Below, piece by piece: positions 13,593 through 21,686 of a stretch of 27,653 nt of DNA. A program made the translations under genes and the position numbers. Source of the stretch: Bacteroidota bacterium (GTDB lineage: Bacteria; Bacteroidota; Bacteroidia; Chitinophagales; Chitinophagaceae); NCBI GenBank assembly GCA_023386045.1, contig JAEWKK010000037.1:1-27653 (forward strand), in the 5' to 3' direction. Position 1 is the stretch's first letter; every line of letters starts with the position of its first letter. Below the pieces are notes generated by a model, which saw only the letters and a list, made by a program, of their open reading frames with translations, was not told where the DNA came from and made no database searches.

Positions 13593-14603
13593 ATGAAAAA
13601 GATCTTGATTCTATGTATTGTTCTTTCAGCCATTCAGGTAAAAGCACAAAAAGCAGACAGCATCCGATTATTTGTTGACAGCTCACTGAACATCATGCAA
13701 TCGAAATCCCTGCATTCAAAAGATCTGAACTGGAAGATCATCAGGGATTCTGTACACCAACTGGTAAAAAATGCAGGAACTTATGAAGAAACTTTCCCGG
13801 CACTTCAATTTGCTTTCAACCTCCTGCAGGATAAACATGGATGGCTTGTGCTTAATGGAAAAAATTATCCCAATCCATTTATGCTGCGAGATGACAGCAG
13901 GATCAACCAGGCTACCAAATCTGTTATCACAAAACCTGCTGTCAGATCAAAACTTTTGAAGGATCGCTATGCCTATCTTTCAATTCCTTTTTTCGGAGGA
14001 CAAACCCTTTCCTCTATGAATGCTTTCGCTCAAAGAATACAGGACTCTTTATGTAAGGTCATATCGCCTGCCGTTAAAGGCATCATCATTGATCTGCGGC
14101 TGAATGGAGGTGGTAATATGTATCCCATGATCATCGGTATCAGCAATGTGATAGGTAACGGTAAATTCACTGGATCAGTGAACAGCATGGGAGAAACAGA
14201 GGGTTGGCTGGAAATGAAAAATCATACCATCACCCTTCTGGATACCATGGTGATCAAACTTCAAAAAAACTGCGGTAATTTAGAAAAGTTACCAGTTGCT
14301 GTTTTAATCGGACCTGCAACCGGAAGCTCCGGCGAACAACTGGCGATCATTCTTTCTCTCCGCAAAAAAACCATACTGATAGGTGAACCAACCGCAGGCT
14401 ATGTTACCGGCAACAATGGATATTTACTTCCTGGCCATGAAAATGGCATTGTGCTGGCGGAATCTTACACCATCGACAGGAACGGTAAGATCTATTTAAA
14501 AGATGTGGAACCTGCAATCAGGTTCAATGGTGGAGATAATTTTTCTGACTTGCCAGGGGATGAAAAAATAAAAGAAGCTATGAAGTGGATCGACAAACAG
14601 TAA
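13593..14603 (+). CDS. exported S41 family (C-terminal processing protease-like) peptidase
   Basis: The 336-residue protein has a signal peptide (MKKILILCIVLSAIQVKAQK) and an S41 catalytic domain. Domain landmarks are RYAYLSIPFFGG, the strand VKGIIIDLRLNGGGNMYPM, and the nucleophile region PVAVLIGPATGSSGEQLAIIL with Ser245/Ser246. GEPTAGYVTGNNGYLLP then leads to LAESYTIDRNGKIYLKDVEPAI. The N-terminal ~90 residues look helical, and I see no PDZ domain, unlike classical CtpA/Prc. Such short S41 proteins are common in Bacteroidota as secreted peptidases of unknown substrate. An 18-bp palindrome and a -7-like element lie upstream. The rhodanese gene starts 90 bp downstream on the same strand. Confidence 0.88.
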   Translation: MKKILILCIVLSAIQVKAQKADSIRLFVDSSLNIMQSKSLHSKDLNWKIIRDSVHQLVKNAGTYEETFPALQFAFNLLQDKHGWLVLNGKNYPNPFMLRDDSRINQATKSVITKPAVRSKLLKDRYAYLSIPFFGGQTLSSMNAFAQRIQDSLCKVISPAVKGIIIDLRLNGGGNMYPMIIGISNVIGNGKFTGSVNSMGETEGWLEMKNHTITLLDTMVIKLQKNCGNLEKLPVAVLIGPATGSSGEQLAIILSLRKKTILIGEPTAGYVTGNNGYLLPGHENGIVLAESYTIDRNGKIYLKDVEPAIRFNGGDNFSDLPGDEKIKEAMKWIDKQ

Positions 14604-14693
14604 GTTGCCTGAACAATCTCAAGATTCTTTTAATTATATTTATTGAATGGAGCAAATCAGGCTCCTTCATTTATTCACCCTAAAATTAAAAGA

Positions 14694-15077
14694 ATGCCAA
14701 CCAAGTCTGCAACTGAAATGGTCAAAGAAGCCAAAGCACAAATTGAAAACCTCAACCCTCAACAGGTCAATGAAGAAATTTCAAAAGGCAATGCCACATT
14801 AATTGATATCAGGGAAGCAGAAGAATTGAAACAAAATGGAAGCATACCCGGCTCGGTACATGCACCCAGGGGCATGCTTGAATTTTATGCGGATGATTCC
14901 CTGCCCTATCACAAACCTGAATTTGATAAAAATAAAAGGATCATTCTTCACTGTGCTTCAGGAGGAAGATCTGCACTGGCCGCCTCAACCCTTAAGCAAA
15001 TGGGTTATGAAAATGTAGCCCATATGGATGGAGGTTACAAGGCCTGGAAAGAATCAGGCATGCCGGTATCTGAATAA
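14694..15077 (+). CDS. rhodanese-like domain protein
   Basis: The 127-residue protein is a single rhodanese domain with no signal peptide, hence cytosolic. It shows ATLIDIREAEELKQNGSIPGSVHAPRGMLEF and the active-site loop LHCASGGRSALAA with Cys87, then NVAHMDGGYKAWKESGMPV. Rhodaneses carry a persulfide on this Cys for sulfur transfer. The loop CASGGR is the single-domain GlpE/PspE-like type. The first 30 residues form a helical extension. The ATG at 14694 is chosen over an upstream TTG (14643) because the domain and its helical lead-in start there. A terminator hairpin follows. Confidence 0.9.
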   Translation: MPTKSATEMVKEAKAQIENLNPQQVNEEISKGNATLIDIREAEELKQNGSIPGSVHAPRGMLEFYADDSLPYHKPEFDKNKRIILHCASGGRSALAASTLKQMGYENVAHMDGGYKAWKESGMPVSE

Positions 15078-15097
15078 TACTTCATCAACTATTGCCA

Positions 15098-15128
15098 GGG
15101 GTATTGCATTGATTGCAGTACCCTTTTT
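15098..15128 (+). terminator. likely terminator of the rhodanese gene
   Basis: GGGTA (15099-15103) and TACCC (15119-15123), with inner TGCA/TGCA pairing, form an interrupted stem followed by TTTTT. Confidence 0.6.
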
Positions 15129-15200
15129 CATTTGTATATATTGAATTCATTGCATCCTCATTTCAATTAATTCATATAACGAATAGGGTGTAAAGACTCC

Positions 15201-15254
15201 TTCGTAATGCTACGAAATAATTTGCCCTGGTCAGCGTAGTATTGACCAGTTTTT
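15201..15254 (+). promoter_or_regulatory. candidate structured leader or small RNA with alternative hairpins
   Basis: Hairpin 1 is TTCGTA-ATGC-TACGAA (15201-15216). Hairpin 2 is CTGGTCA (15227-15233) with TGACCAG (15243-15249), followed by TTTTT as in a terminator. AATGCTACG (15206-15214) in hairpin 1 can instead pair with CGTAGTATT (15235-15243) in hairpin 2 over 9 bp, with one G-U pair. The two folds exclude each other, as in attenuators. It lies 58 bp upstream of the DUF4382 lipoprotein gene. Confidence 0.4.
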
Positions 15255-15311
15255 AACGATGCTGTTTTCTTTAAGAATTACAGGAGTATTTTAGCCTAAA
15301 CTTTCTAATCT

Positions 15312-15815
15312 ATGAAAACAAAAATCCTTTTCCTCGCCGCCATTAGTGCAGCGGTTTTATTCCTTTATTCCTGCAACAAGGAAAAGAACAGTGTTCCCAT
15401 CCGCATTCTTTTAACCGACAACCCAGTTGCTTACGATTCTGTGAATATTCACCTGAAAGGCATGCAGGTTAAAGTAAGCAATGAGACCTGGATCGATATT
15501 AATGCAAAAGATACCATTGTTAACCTTCTCGATCTGCAGAATGGAGTTACAGAACTGATTGCACAGGATTCCATTCCTCCTGGTGTTTTGAAGGAGATCA
15601 GATTTATCCTGGGAGATGATAATACCGTTGTAGTAAACGGAACATCACATCATCTTGTGACGCCGAGTGCAGCTGCCTCTGGTTTAAAGATCAAGATCGA
15701 TAAAAGCCTGGAAGAAACACTGAATACATTTGTATTGGATTTCGATGCTGCTCTTTCAATAAAAGAAGAACCAGATGGATATAAGCTTTACCCGGTGATC
15801 AAAGTAAAATCCTGA
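15312..15815 (+). CDS. DUF4382 domain lipoprotein
   Basis: The 167-residue protein starts MKTKILFLAAISAAVLFLYSCNKEK, a lipoprotein signal with lipobox LYSC, and is probably anchored in the outer membrane. The mature sequence fits DUF4382: PIRILLTDNPVAYDSVNIHLKGMQV near residues 29-53, then INLLDLQNG-like NLLDLQNGVTELIAQDSIPPGVLKEIRFILGDDNTVVV, and a C-terminal strand region ending YPVIKVKS. The family folds as a beta-sandwich of unknown function. A candidate structured RNA element precedes the gene and a strong terminator follows, so it appears to be monocistronic. Confidence 0.9.
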   Translation: MKTKILFLAAISAAVLFLYSCNKEKNSVPIRILLTDNPVAYDSVNIHLKGMQVKVSNETWIDINAKDTIVNLLDLQNGVTELIAQDSIPPGVLKEIRFILGDDNTVVVNGTSHHLVTPSAAASGLKIKIDKSLEETLNTFVLDFDAALSIKEEPDGYKLYPVIKVKS

Positions 15816-15833
15816 AACCTCTAACCTATATTC

Positions 15834-15862
15834 AAAAAGCCACAACAATTGTGGCTTTTTTT
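15834..15862 (+). terminator. intrinsic terminator of the DUF4382 gene
   Basis: GCCACAA (15839-15845) pairs with TTGTGGC (15849-15855). It is extended by A-run/T-run pairing and followed by seven T. Confidence 0.9.
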
Positions 15863-15917
15863 ATGATTCTACTGGAATTATTATGAAAACCTACAATAAT
15901 AATCCTGCTTTATCTGC

Positions 15918-15925
15918 TAAATTTG
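15918..15925 (+). promoter_or_regulatory. candidate -7 promoter element of the first PAS gene
   Basis: TAAATTTG fits TAnnTTTG and lies 18 bp before the ATG. No convincing -33 element is seen. Confidence 0.4.
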
Positions 15926-15943
15926 AGGGATTGCCAAATGTGA

Positions 15944-16975
15944 ATGATGGAGGAGATCAATACTGAAGCTTACGAAATGTTTGATTTATTTGAAATGACG
16001 CCCGACCTGGTTTGTATTGCCGGCAAGGATGGCTATTTCAGGAAAGTGAATCCCTCAGTACTGAATAAATTGGGTTATACTGAAGAAGAACTTTTTTCAA
16101 AACCTATTTCTTCCTTCATTCATCCAGAAGACATGGAAATTACCGCACGTGAAAGAGAAAGGCTTTTAGAAGGCAATCCGCTACTCAACTTTCAAAACCG
16201 GTATCAAACCAAAAACGGCCATAGCATCTGGCTTGAATGGACCTCCATTTACAATGCAGAAAAAGAAATTGTTTTTGCCATTGCCAAAGATGTAACCATC
16301 CGCAAAGTCCTGGAAATCCAGATAGAAGAAAAATATAAAAAATTCAAAGGCCTTACCAGTCATTTTAAAAACTATATCGAGGAAGATAAAAAGCTGCTGG
16401 CAGCAGAACTACATGAAGGCCTGGCTCAACTGGCAGCTGTGGTTAAAATGGATATCGACTGGATACGCCAGCACCTGCCAGAGGCAGATGAAAATATGAA
16501 ATCACGGTTGGATCATGCCCTGAGTGTTTCGGAAGTTCTGATCAATACCATCAAGCGTATTTCTTTCGACATTAGTCCGAATATGATGGATGACCTGGGC
16601 CTTGCAGAAGTGATCAAATGGCTGTGCAACCAGTTTACCCACCTTCACCAGATTCCCTGCCAGCTTCGCAGCAGCGTTGATGATACTAAACTGGACAGGG
16701 AAATCAAACTGGATATCTTTCGTATATGCCAGGAAGTTCTCGCAAGCCTGGTGGATCATGCTTCTGCAAAAAACATACAGATCCTGATTAAGGATACAGG
16801 AAACACTATTAATCTTTCCTTCACCGATGATGCCCTGGGTTTTGATAAAGAAATGCTGCTACTGAACCAGGCATTAAACAATATCAAGGAAAGAGCGGCT
16901 ACTGTAAATGGAGTTATAAAATTCTTTCCGAATTCTGAACCTGGAACAGGCTTTTCCGTACTGTTTGAAAAATGA
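15944..16975 (+). CDS. cytosolic PAS domain protein with degenerate histidine-kinase core
   Basis: The 343-residue protein has no membrane segment. A PAS domain spans about residues 10-125 (MTPDLVCIAGKDGYFRKVNPS, ending IVFAIAKDVTIRKVLE). A HisKA_3-type dimerisation helix follows with LLAAELHEGLAQ and a retained phosphoacceptor His157, then an ATPase-like domain at about 250-343. That domain departs from the norm: the N-box has Ser268 where Asn is expected (QEVLASLVDHA), and the first Gly of the G1 box is Ala297 (DDALGFD). LNNIKERAATVNG and GTGFSVLFEK are retained. Loss of the Mg-binding Asn suggests weak or no kinase activity. A convergent paralogue ends 9 bp away. No response regulator is adjacent. 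Confidence 0.82.
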   Translation: MMEEINTEAYEMFDLFEMTPDLVCIAGKDGYFRKVNPSVLNKLGYTEEELFSKPISSFIHPEDMEITARERERLLEGNPLLNFQNRYQTKNGHSIWLEWTSIYNAEKEIVFAIAKDVTIRKVLEIQIEEKYKKFKGLTSHFKNYIEEDKKLLAAELHEGLAQLAAVVKMDIDWIRQHLPEADENMKSRLDHALSVSEVLINTIKRISFDISPNMMDDLGLAEVIKWLCNQFTHLHQIPCQLRSSVDDTKLDREIKLDIFRICQEVLASLVDHASAKNIQILIKDTGNTINLSFTDDALGFDKEMLLLNQALNNIKERAATVNGVIKFFPNSEPGTGFSVLFEK

Positions 16976-16984
16976 TATAACGTT

Positions 16985-17998
16985 TCAGGAGATAATAAGC
17001 CTGATATCGATCTTATTCATACCGTCTTCTTTTGTTGCCTCTATAGTACCGCCATAATATTCGATCCTGTATAAAATGTCGCGATGATTCTTGTCTATTT
17101 TCAGTAATTGAAAATCCATGTCATCTACCATAAAAACAAGATCCAGCTTTCCATTTTCATATTGAAGTTTAACCCTGATCAGGCTCGCTTCAGCATGGGA
17201 ATGAATGCTCATTAATAAATCCTGGACGATCCTGAAAACAGAAAGCTTATCATCTACCAGGAGGTCTTCTATTGATTCATCACATTCAAAATAAACTGCC
17301 AGGTTGTACCTGCTCCTGAAATTTTCCAGAAATTCTTCCACGCCTGCAATGAAACCGAAGTCCAGTATGGTAAAAGGAATCAGGTTGATGCTAATCGCAT
17401 TTAGCTCACTAATAGCCTGGTCTATCGCCCTGATCAATTTTTCATCAGCGTTGACAGAGCCTTCTTTTCTCATTTTTTCCTGGAGCATCAATTTGCAGGA
17501 AACCAGGTTCTGATTCACATTATCTCTGAGTTTGGCAGCTATTTCCGCTCTTTCTTTTTCCTGGGTTTCAATTACAGTACGCACCATTTCCAGTCTTGAT
17601 CGGTTTAGCTTTGATTCCAGCTCCTTGATATAGCTTACATCTGCCACGTGCACAAAAAAACCTCTTACCTCTCCATTCACCACATCAGGAAAATAGGTGG
17701 CAAGAGACTGTCGGTAATTCCCATCTGGCAAAGGTATTTCCCTTTCAAAAACCTGTTTCTCTCCTTTCAGCACTGCTTTGATGTATGGGAGATTCATGAT
17801 GTACAAAGGACCAAGGAGTTCTTTCATCGTGATCTTATCGATCATTTCTTCCTTGCTTTTACCAAACCATTCCCTGTAAGCATTGTTGGCAAACCTGCAA
17901 ACCTGGTTCCTGTCCCAATATGCCAGCATTGCATTAATGTGGTCTGTAACAAGCAAGCCCAGTTCATTTGCATTTATTTCAGGTCGGCCACTGTTCAT
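16985..17998 (-). CDS. cytosolic PAS domain pseudo-histidine-kinase-like protein
   Basis: The 337-residue protein has the same order as its convergent neighbour. A PAS domain covers about residues 12-125 (DHINAMLAYWDRNQVCRFANNAYREWFG, ending GFFVHVADVSYIKELE). A HisKA_3-like helix and an ATPase-like domain follow. The helix reads KERAEIAAKLRDNVNQNLVSCKLML, with Arg158 where the phosphoacceptor His should be. The N-box Asn is Ser264 (QDLLMSIHSHAEA), and the G1 box has no glycines (VDDMDFQL). Autophosphorylation is therefore unlikely, and a regulatory or ligand-sensing dimer is more plausible. The ATG at 17998 is preferred to a TTG at 18010. It lies 44 bp downstream of the TonB-dependent receptor gene on the same strand and could be co-transcribed with it. 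Confidence 0.8.
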   Translation of the reverse strand: MNSGRPEINANELGLLVTDHINAMLAYWDRNQVCRFANNAYREWFGKSKEEMIDKITMKELLGPLYIMNLPYIKAVLKGEKQVFEREIPLPDGNYRQSLATYFPDVVNGEVRGFFVHVADVSYIKELESKLNRSRLEMVRTVIETQEKERAEIAAKLRDNVNQNLVSCKLMLQEKMRKEGSVNADEKLIRAIDQAISELNAISINLIPFTILDFGFIAGVEEFLENFRSRYNLAVYFECDESIEDLLVDDKLSVFRIVQDLLMSIHSHAEASLIRVKLQYENGKLDLVFMVDDMDFQLLKIDKNHRDILYRIEYYGGTIEATKEDGMNKIDIRLIIS

Positions 17999-18042
17999 AT
18001 AAGTTCTCAAATATGCAGATCAATTAACAATTATGATTTGTA

Positions 18043-20490
18043 CTAAAACTCAATAATAAAGCCCAGTGTCGGAAGCACGGTGGCTTCATCTTCAAACAGG
18101 ATTAAAGGAATGCCATTGCTTCCATCCTGACGAATGGGCTGTCCATCCGTAGTAAGATAAGCGCCTGTTGTGATATCCTGCTTCAAAGTAAATTTTGGAT
18201 AGGAAACATTTTTTGCTGCCCACCAGTTAGAAACATCAAGGAAAAGATCAAAGCTGAAATTCCTGATGTTCCATTTTTTATCGATACGAATATCACTTGC
18301 AGAAAAAGCACGAAGCCTTTTGGTATTGATCTGTGTATAATCCAGCAATCCCTGTCCTTGTGTTAGAAAATTGCGCTGGCTTTCTACAAGGTCAAGTGGT
18401 GTGTAAGGAGCACCGCCCTGGTAACGATACTTAAGCCCCAGTTCCCAATTTCTTCCCAGCTTGTATCCGAGGTTCAGACTAAGAAGGTGGCGGTTATCCC
18501 AGGAACTGGCTACCATTTTTTGATCACGGTTGCTAAATCGACTGTAAAAAAATGTATAGCTCAGCATCCCGAAAAACTTTTTTGTCAGTTTTTGCTGGGC
18601 AAAAAATTCAAGACCATAAGACTCGCCCCTGCCATCGGGTGTAACAGGTTCATTGCCTACAATCCCAAAATCGGCACCCTGGTTATTGATGTTGATGCCA
18701 TCTTTTATGGTAACAGGAACGTTATGGTATTTTTTATAAAATGCTTCCAGCGTGAACCTGGTAGTGGACCGGGGTAAAAATTCAACTCCTGTTACATAGT
18801 GCACATTGGTGATGTAATCATTATCAAGATTAACCAGTTGTCCATTATTATCACGAAATCCAAGAATGGTATAGGGAGCGATCCTTGCAAAACGACCTAC
18901 CGTAGCATTTAATTTCCATTGATCTCCCAACACATAGCTAATCGCTATTCTTGGAGAAATAGCCTGAAAAGGATCTGTTCCATCGTTGGTGAGCGTATTA
19001 ACATCTGTTCTTAAACCTATACTCAAACTGAAACGTTCACCAAAAAATTTCCTTCCTGTTTGCAAAAAAGCACCAAAACGTGCAAAATTGATATCAGATG
19101 AAAACAGGAAGCGCTCTTCCGGCTGGGTACCAATTGCAGCCCTTCTTCTTATATTATTGAACACATCATATTCAAGGTATTGTGCCATCGCCCCAAAACT
19201 GTAATTCCAGTGCTTACTGTTTTTATTCAGTTCAAAACGCAACTTATTTTCTGTTTCCCTGGCATTAGATCTGAATCTCAGGTTGGAAATATCACTGTCA
19301 TCATTGAAGTCAAATTTCTCAAGCCTGTTATCCAATGAATTCCTGCTTGCCGAGACCAGGTAAAATCCATTGCCTACAGATTTGCGTATACTTGCTCCAA
19401 CAGCATATGAGTTTTGTTTGATAGAAGGAACCTGGTTAAGTGTATACAATTTTTCCTGGTCGGGTTCTTTGATCGATCCAAATCCAAACTGGTCAATGGC
19501 TCCAATTCCCAGTAACTGTATCGTTGTTTTTTTATCGGGCCTGTAACTGAGTTTGAACTGGTAATCCCAGAAATTAGGCCTGATGGGCAGATCCAAAAGA
19601 GAAAACAGCAGTTGCAGGTAACTCCTGCGCACCGAGGCGATATATGTGAGGTCACCATTTTTATGCAGCGGGCCTTCTACCGTACCTGCCAGTTCTGTAC
19701 CGCTTAATCTTACATTGCCCTGTGTGGCCCTGGTATTTCCTGATTTTTGTTTGAATTCAAATACACTGGAAAGGGCATTATCGAAACGGGTGTGAAAAGC
19801 GCTGGTAGATAGTTTCACTTCTTCAATAAAAGCAAGATTCAAAATACCTGTGGGACCACCTCCGCTTCCCTGTGTGGCAAAATGGTTGATCACCGGCAAT
19901 TCAATTCCATCCAGGTAAAATACATTTTCTCCAGGACCTCCGCCACGAATAATGATATCATTCCTGTAACCACCTACACTTCCTGAAGAACCTCCAACAC
20001 CGGGCAGTGAATTCACTACGCGACTGATGTCAAAATTGCCTCCGGGATTGGCTTTTATTTCTTCAGCCGTTAGCCTTTGAACACTCAAAGGTGTTTCAGC
20101 TGATGTAGCACGGGCTGTGTTCCTGCTGGATCGGATCACCACTTCTGAAAGTGCAGAAGTTGATGGTTGCAATTCAAAAGAAAGTTCCATCACATTACCC
20201 GTTGTGATCACAACATTGAATCTGTTTTCTTCTTCAAATCCAATATAAGAAACCTTAACCTGGTAAGCACCTACCGGTATGCCATTGATCCTGTATTGTC
20301 CCAACGAATCTGAAACGGCACTCATACCGGAAGGCGACAAAATAATGGTGGCTCCCTGCAAGGCCTGTTTATTGGAAGCATTCCAGACAAAGCCTGAAAG
20401 CGAACCTGATGGCTGCGCTAATACTGTTGAACAAAGATTCAGAGCCAATAAGACCATCATTACTCGTAAAAAAGAATATTCTGGTTTCAT
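18043..20490 (-). CDS. TonB-dependent outer-membrane receptor
   Basis: The 815-residue protein is an outer-membrane beta-barrel that imports a substrate using TonB energy. The signal peptide is MKPEYSFLRVMMVLLALNLCSTVLAQ. A carboxypeptidase-regulatory-like domain follows (GSLSGFVWNASNKQALQGATIIL ... IPVGAYQVKVSYIGFEE), then a plug (SEVVIRSSRNTARATSAETPLSVQRLTAEEI ... DIIIRGGGPGENVFYLDGIELP). The barrel ends in the aromatic strand VLPTLGFIIEF. In-frame starts at 20511 (ATG), 20529 (ATG) and 20541 (TTG) would lengthen the n-region. No SusD-like partner is adjacent, which argues against a polysaccharide utilisation locus. The substrate is unknown. The PAS gene follows 44 bp downstream. Confidence 0.93.
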   Translation of the reverse strand: MKPEYSFLRVMMVLLALNLCSTVLAQPSGSLSGFVWNASNKQALQGATIILSPSGMSAVSDSLGQYRINGIPVGAYQVKVSYIGFEEENRFNVVITTGNVMELSFELQPSTSALSEVVIRSSRNTARATSAETPLSVQRLTAEEIKANPGGNFDISRVVNSLPGVGGSSGSVGGYRNDIIIRGGGPGENVFYLDGIELPVINHFATQGSGGGPTGILNLAFIEEVKLSTSAFHTRFDNALSSVFEFKQKSGNTRATQGNVRLSGTELAGTVEGPLHKNGDLTYIASVRRSYLQLLFSLLDLPIRPNFWDYQFKLSYRPDKKTTIQLLGIGAIDQFGFGSIKEPDQEKLYTLNQVPSIKQNSYAVGASIRKSVGNGFYLVSASRNSLDNRLEKFDFNDDSDISNLRFRSNARETENKLRFELNKNSKHWNYSFGAMAQYLEYDVFNNIRRRAAIGTQPEERFLFSSDINFARFGAFLQTGRKFFGERFSLSIGLRTDVNTLTNDGTDPFQAISPRIAISYVLGDQWKLNATVGRFARIAPYTILGFRDNNGQLVNLDNDYITNVHYVTGVEFLPRSTTRFTLEAFYKKYHNVPVTIKDGININNQGADFGIVGNEPVTPDGRGESYGLEFFAQQKLTKKFFGMLSYTFFYSRFSNRDQKMVASSWDNRHLLSLNLGYKLGRNWELGLKYRYQGGAPYTPLDLVESQRNFLTQGQGLLDYTQINTKRLRAFSASDIRIDKKWNIRNFSFDLFLDVSNWWAAKNVSYPKFTLKQDITTGAYLTTDGQPIRQDGSNGIPLILFEDEATVLPTLGFIIEF

Positions 20491-20801
20491 TAATTTTAAA
20501 ATTATTCGCATGTTCAACAATTCAGGCATTGAATAGTTCAAAAGTTAATCAGTGCTGGTCGTAAAAAACATGATTTAGCTGGGTTTTAATTCGGATAAAG
20601 GTCATTTTTTGAAATGCGGAAGTTTGAATTCTTTTTGTTGACCGGCATTTGTATTTCTATTCAGCTTTTGTTGTGTCACTCACTTCAGGGTTCAGTACTT
20701 TAATCAGCTAAGATTGAATTCAGATTCCTGCACAAAAAAACAACCATCAATTTCTCATCACCTGAATTAAAGAACTTAAGATATTTACAAAAACCTTCAC
20801 C
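20491..20801. other. 311-bp intergenic region between divergent genes
   Basis: No confident gene is seen. It holds the second copy of the 26-nt dispersed element. A 29-codon ATG-started frame at 20614-20703 (MRKFEFFLLTGICISIQLLL...) is hydrophobic but reads the shared element in a different frame from the peptide at 9532. Confidence 0.5.
20660..20685 (+). repeat. dispersed 26-nt element, copy 2
   Basis: It differs from 9555-9580 only at the eighth and ninth bases (TT instead of GC). It lies 117 bp upstream of the OsmC-family gene. Confidence 0.7.
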
Positions 20802-21215
20802 ATGACCATCATTGCAGGCATTAAAAACACCATTTCCCAAAACGATATCATCCTGTCCACCAATGGCAATCAAAAATCTATCCAGCTGCCGGTAAAATCA
20901 GAAGGAAGAGGTGTTTCAGTAAATGGAGGTGAGCTTTTATTCCTGGCCCTTGCAACCTGTTTCTGCAATGATATTTACAGGGAAGCAGGCAAAAGAAAAA
21001 TGAATATCATTTCAGTGGATGTAAAAGTAACCGGTGAGTTTGGAAGTGAAGGAGAGCCCGCCAGGAATATCAGTTACAGCGTAACCATAGAGGCACCTGC
21101 ACACAGCGAGGAAGAAATTCAAATGCTGATCAGGGAAACAGACAGGGTTGCAGAAATTCAGAATACCATTCGAAAGGGAGTTGATGTAAATCTGATCACA
21201 ACAACTGGCAAATGA
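20802..21215 (+). CDS. OsmC/Ohr family protein lacking the second catalytic Cys
   Basis: The 137-residue protein has the OsmC fold pattern: an N-terminal strand region with GRGVSVNGGELLFLALATCFCNDIYREA (about residues 35-62), then VDVKVTGEFGSEGEPARNISYSVTIEAP and a second helix LIRETDRVAEIQNTIRKGVDV. Classical OsmC/Ohr peroxidases use one Cys in the first helix and one in the second. Here the first helix has Cys53 and also Cys55, and the second helix has none. It is therefore an OsmC-like protein that would need a different resolving residue, or is not a peroxidase. It is followed 44 bp later by the AraC-type gene on the same strand. Confidence 0.88.
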   Translation: MTIIAGIKNTISQNDIILSTNGNQKSIQLPVKSEGRGVSVNGGELLFLALATCFCNDIYREAGKRKMNIISVDVKVTGEFGSEGEPARNISYSVTIEAPAHSEEEIQMLIRETDRVAEIQNTIRKGVDVNLITTTGK

Positions 21216-21259
21216 ACTTCTTTATTTGAGTTCGTAACTTTCATCTCAATTTTTTTCTC

Positions 21260-21643
21260 ATGAGTTATTACAGGCAGGAAATGGAAAGGATCAGGAAAGC
21301 TGTGTATCCCAAACAGCCAGTCATGGAAAAGATCATTTTGGCAAGGCAGCTAATGGATCAAAATTGCTGTGATGACATTGACATGAAACTACTGTCTGAA
21401 ACGGTCTTTCTATCCAGGTTTCATTTTACAAGAACCTTTTCAAGATGTTATGGCTGTAGTCCTTACCAGTATTTAACGAATAAAAGATTGATGGTCGCCA
21501 AAAACCTCCTAATACAAAATGGCGTAACAGCTACCTGTTACCAGTTAGGTTTTCAAAGTCCGGCTACATTTTCCTTATTCTTTAAAAAGCACACGGGTCT
21601 TTCTCCTTCGGCTTTTAGAAAAAAAGCAATTTTGAATAAGTGA
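21260..21643 (+). CDS. AraC family HTH regulator (DNA-binding domain only)
   Basis: The 127-residue protein is nearly only the AraC/XylS DNA-binding domain. Two helix-turn-helix motifs are seen: DIDMKLLSETVFLSRFHFTRTFSRCYGCSPYQYLTNKRL (about residues 39-77), then TATCYQLGFQSPATFSLFFKKHTGLSPSAFRKK (89-122). It has only ~25 residues before the domain and no ligand-binding domain. The VOC-family gene starts 43 bp downstream. In Bacteroidota, stand-alone AraC domains are often encoded next to glyoxalase-like genes, so co-expression or control of the neighbour is likely, but the effector is unknown. Confidence 0.92.
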   Translation: MSYYRQEMERIRKAVYPKQPVMEKIILARQLMDQNCCDDIDMKLLSETVFLSRFHFTRTFSRCYGCSPYQYLTNKRLMVAKNLLIQNGVTATCYQLGFQSPATFSLFFKKHTGLSPSAFRKKAILNK

Positions 21644-21686
21644 TCCTTCCTTTCAGATATCAAATTTGCTGAACAATACATTGCAC

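Noticed and set aside
18043..20490. Polysaccharide utilisation locus anchored by the TonB-dependent receptor
   Set aside because: No SusD-like lipoprotein, glycoside hydrolase or hybrid two-component system is nearby.
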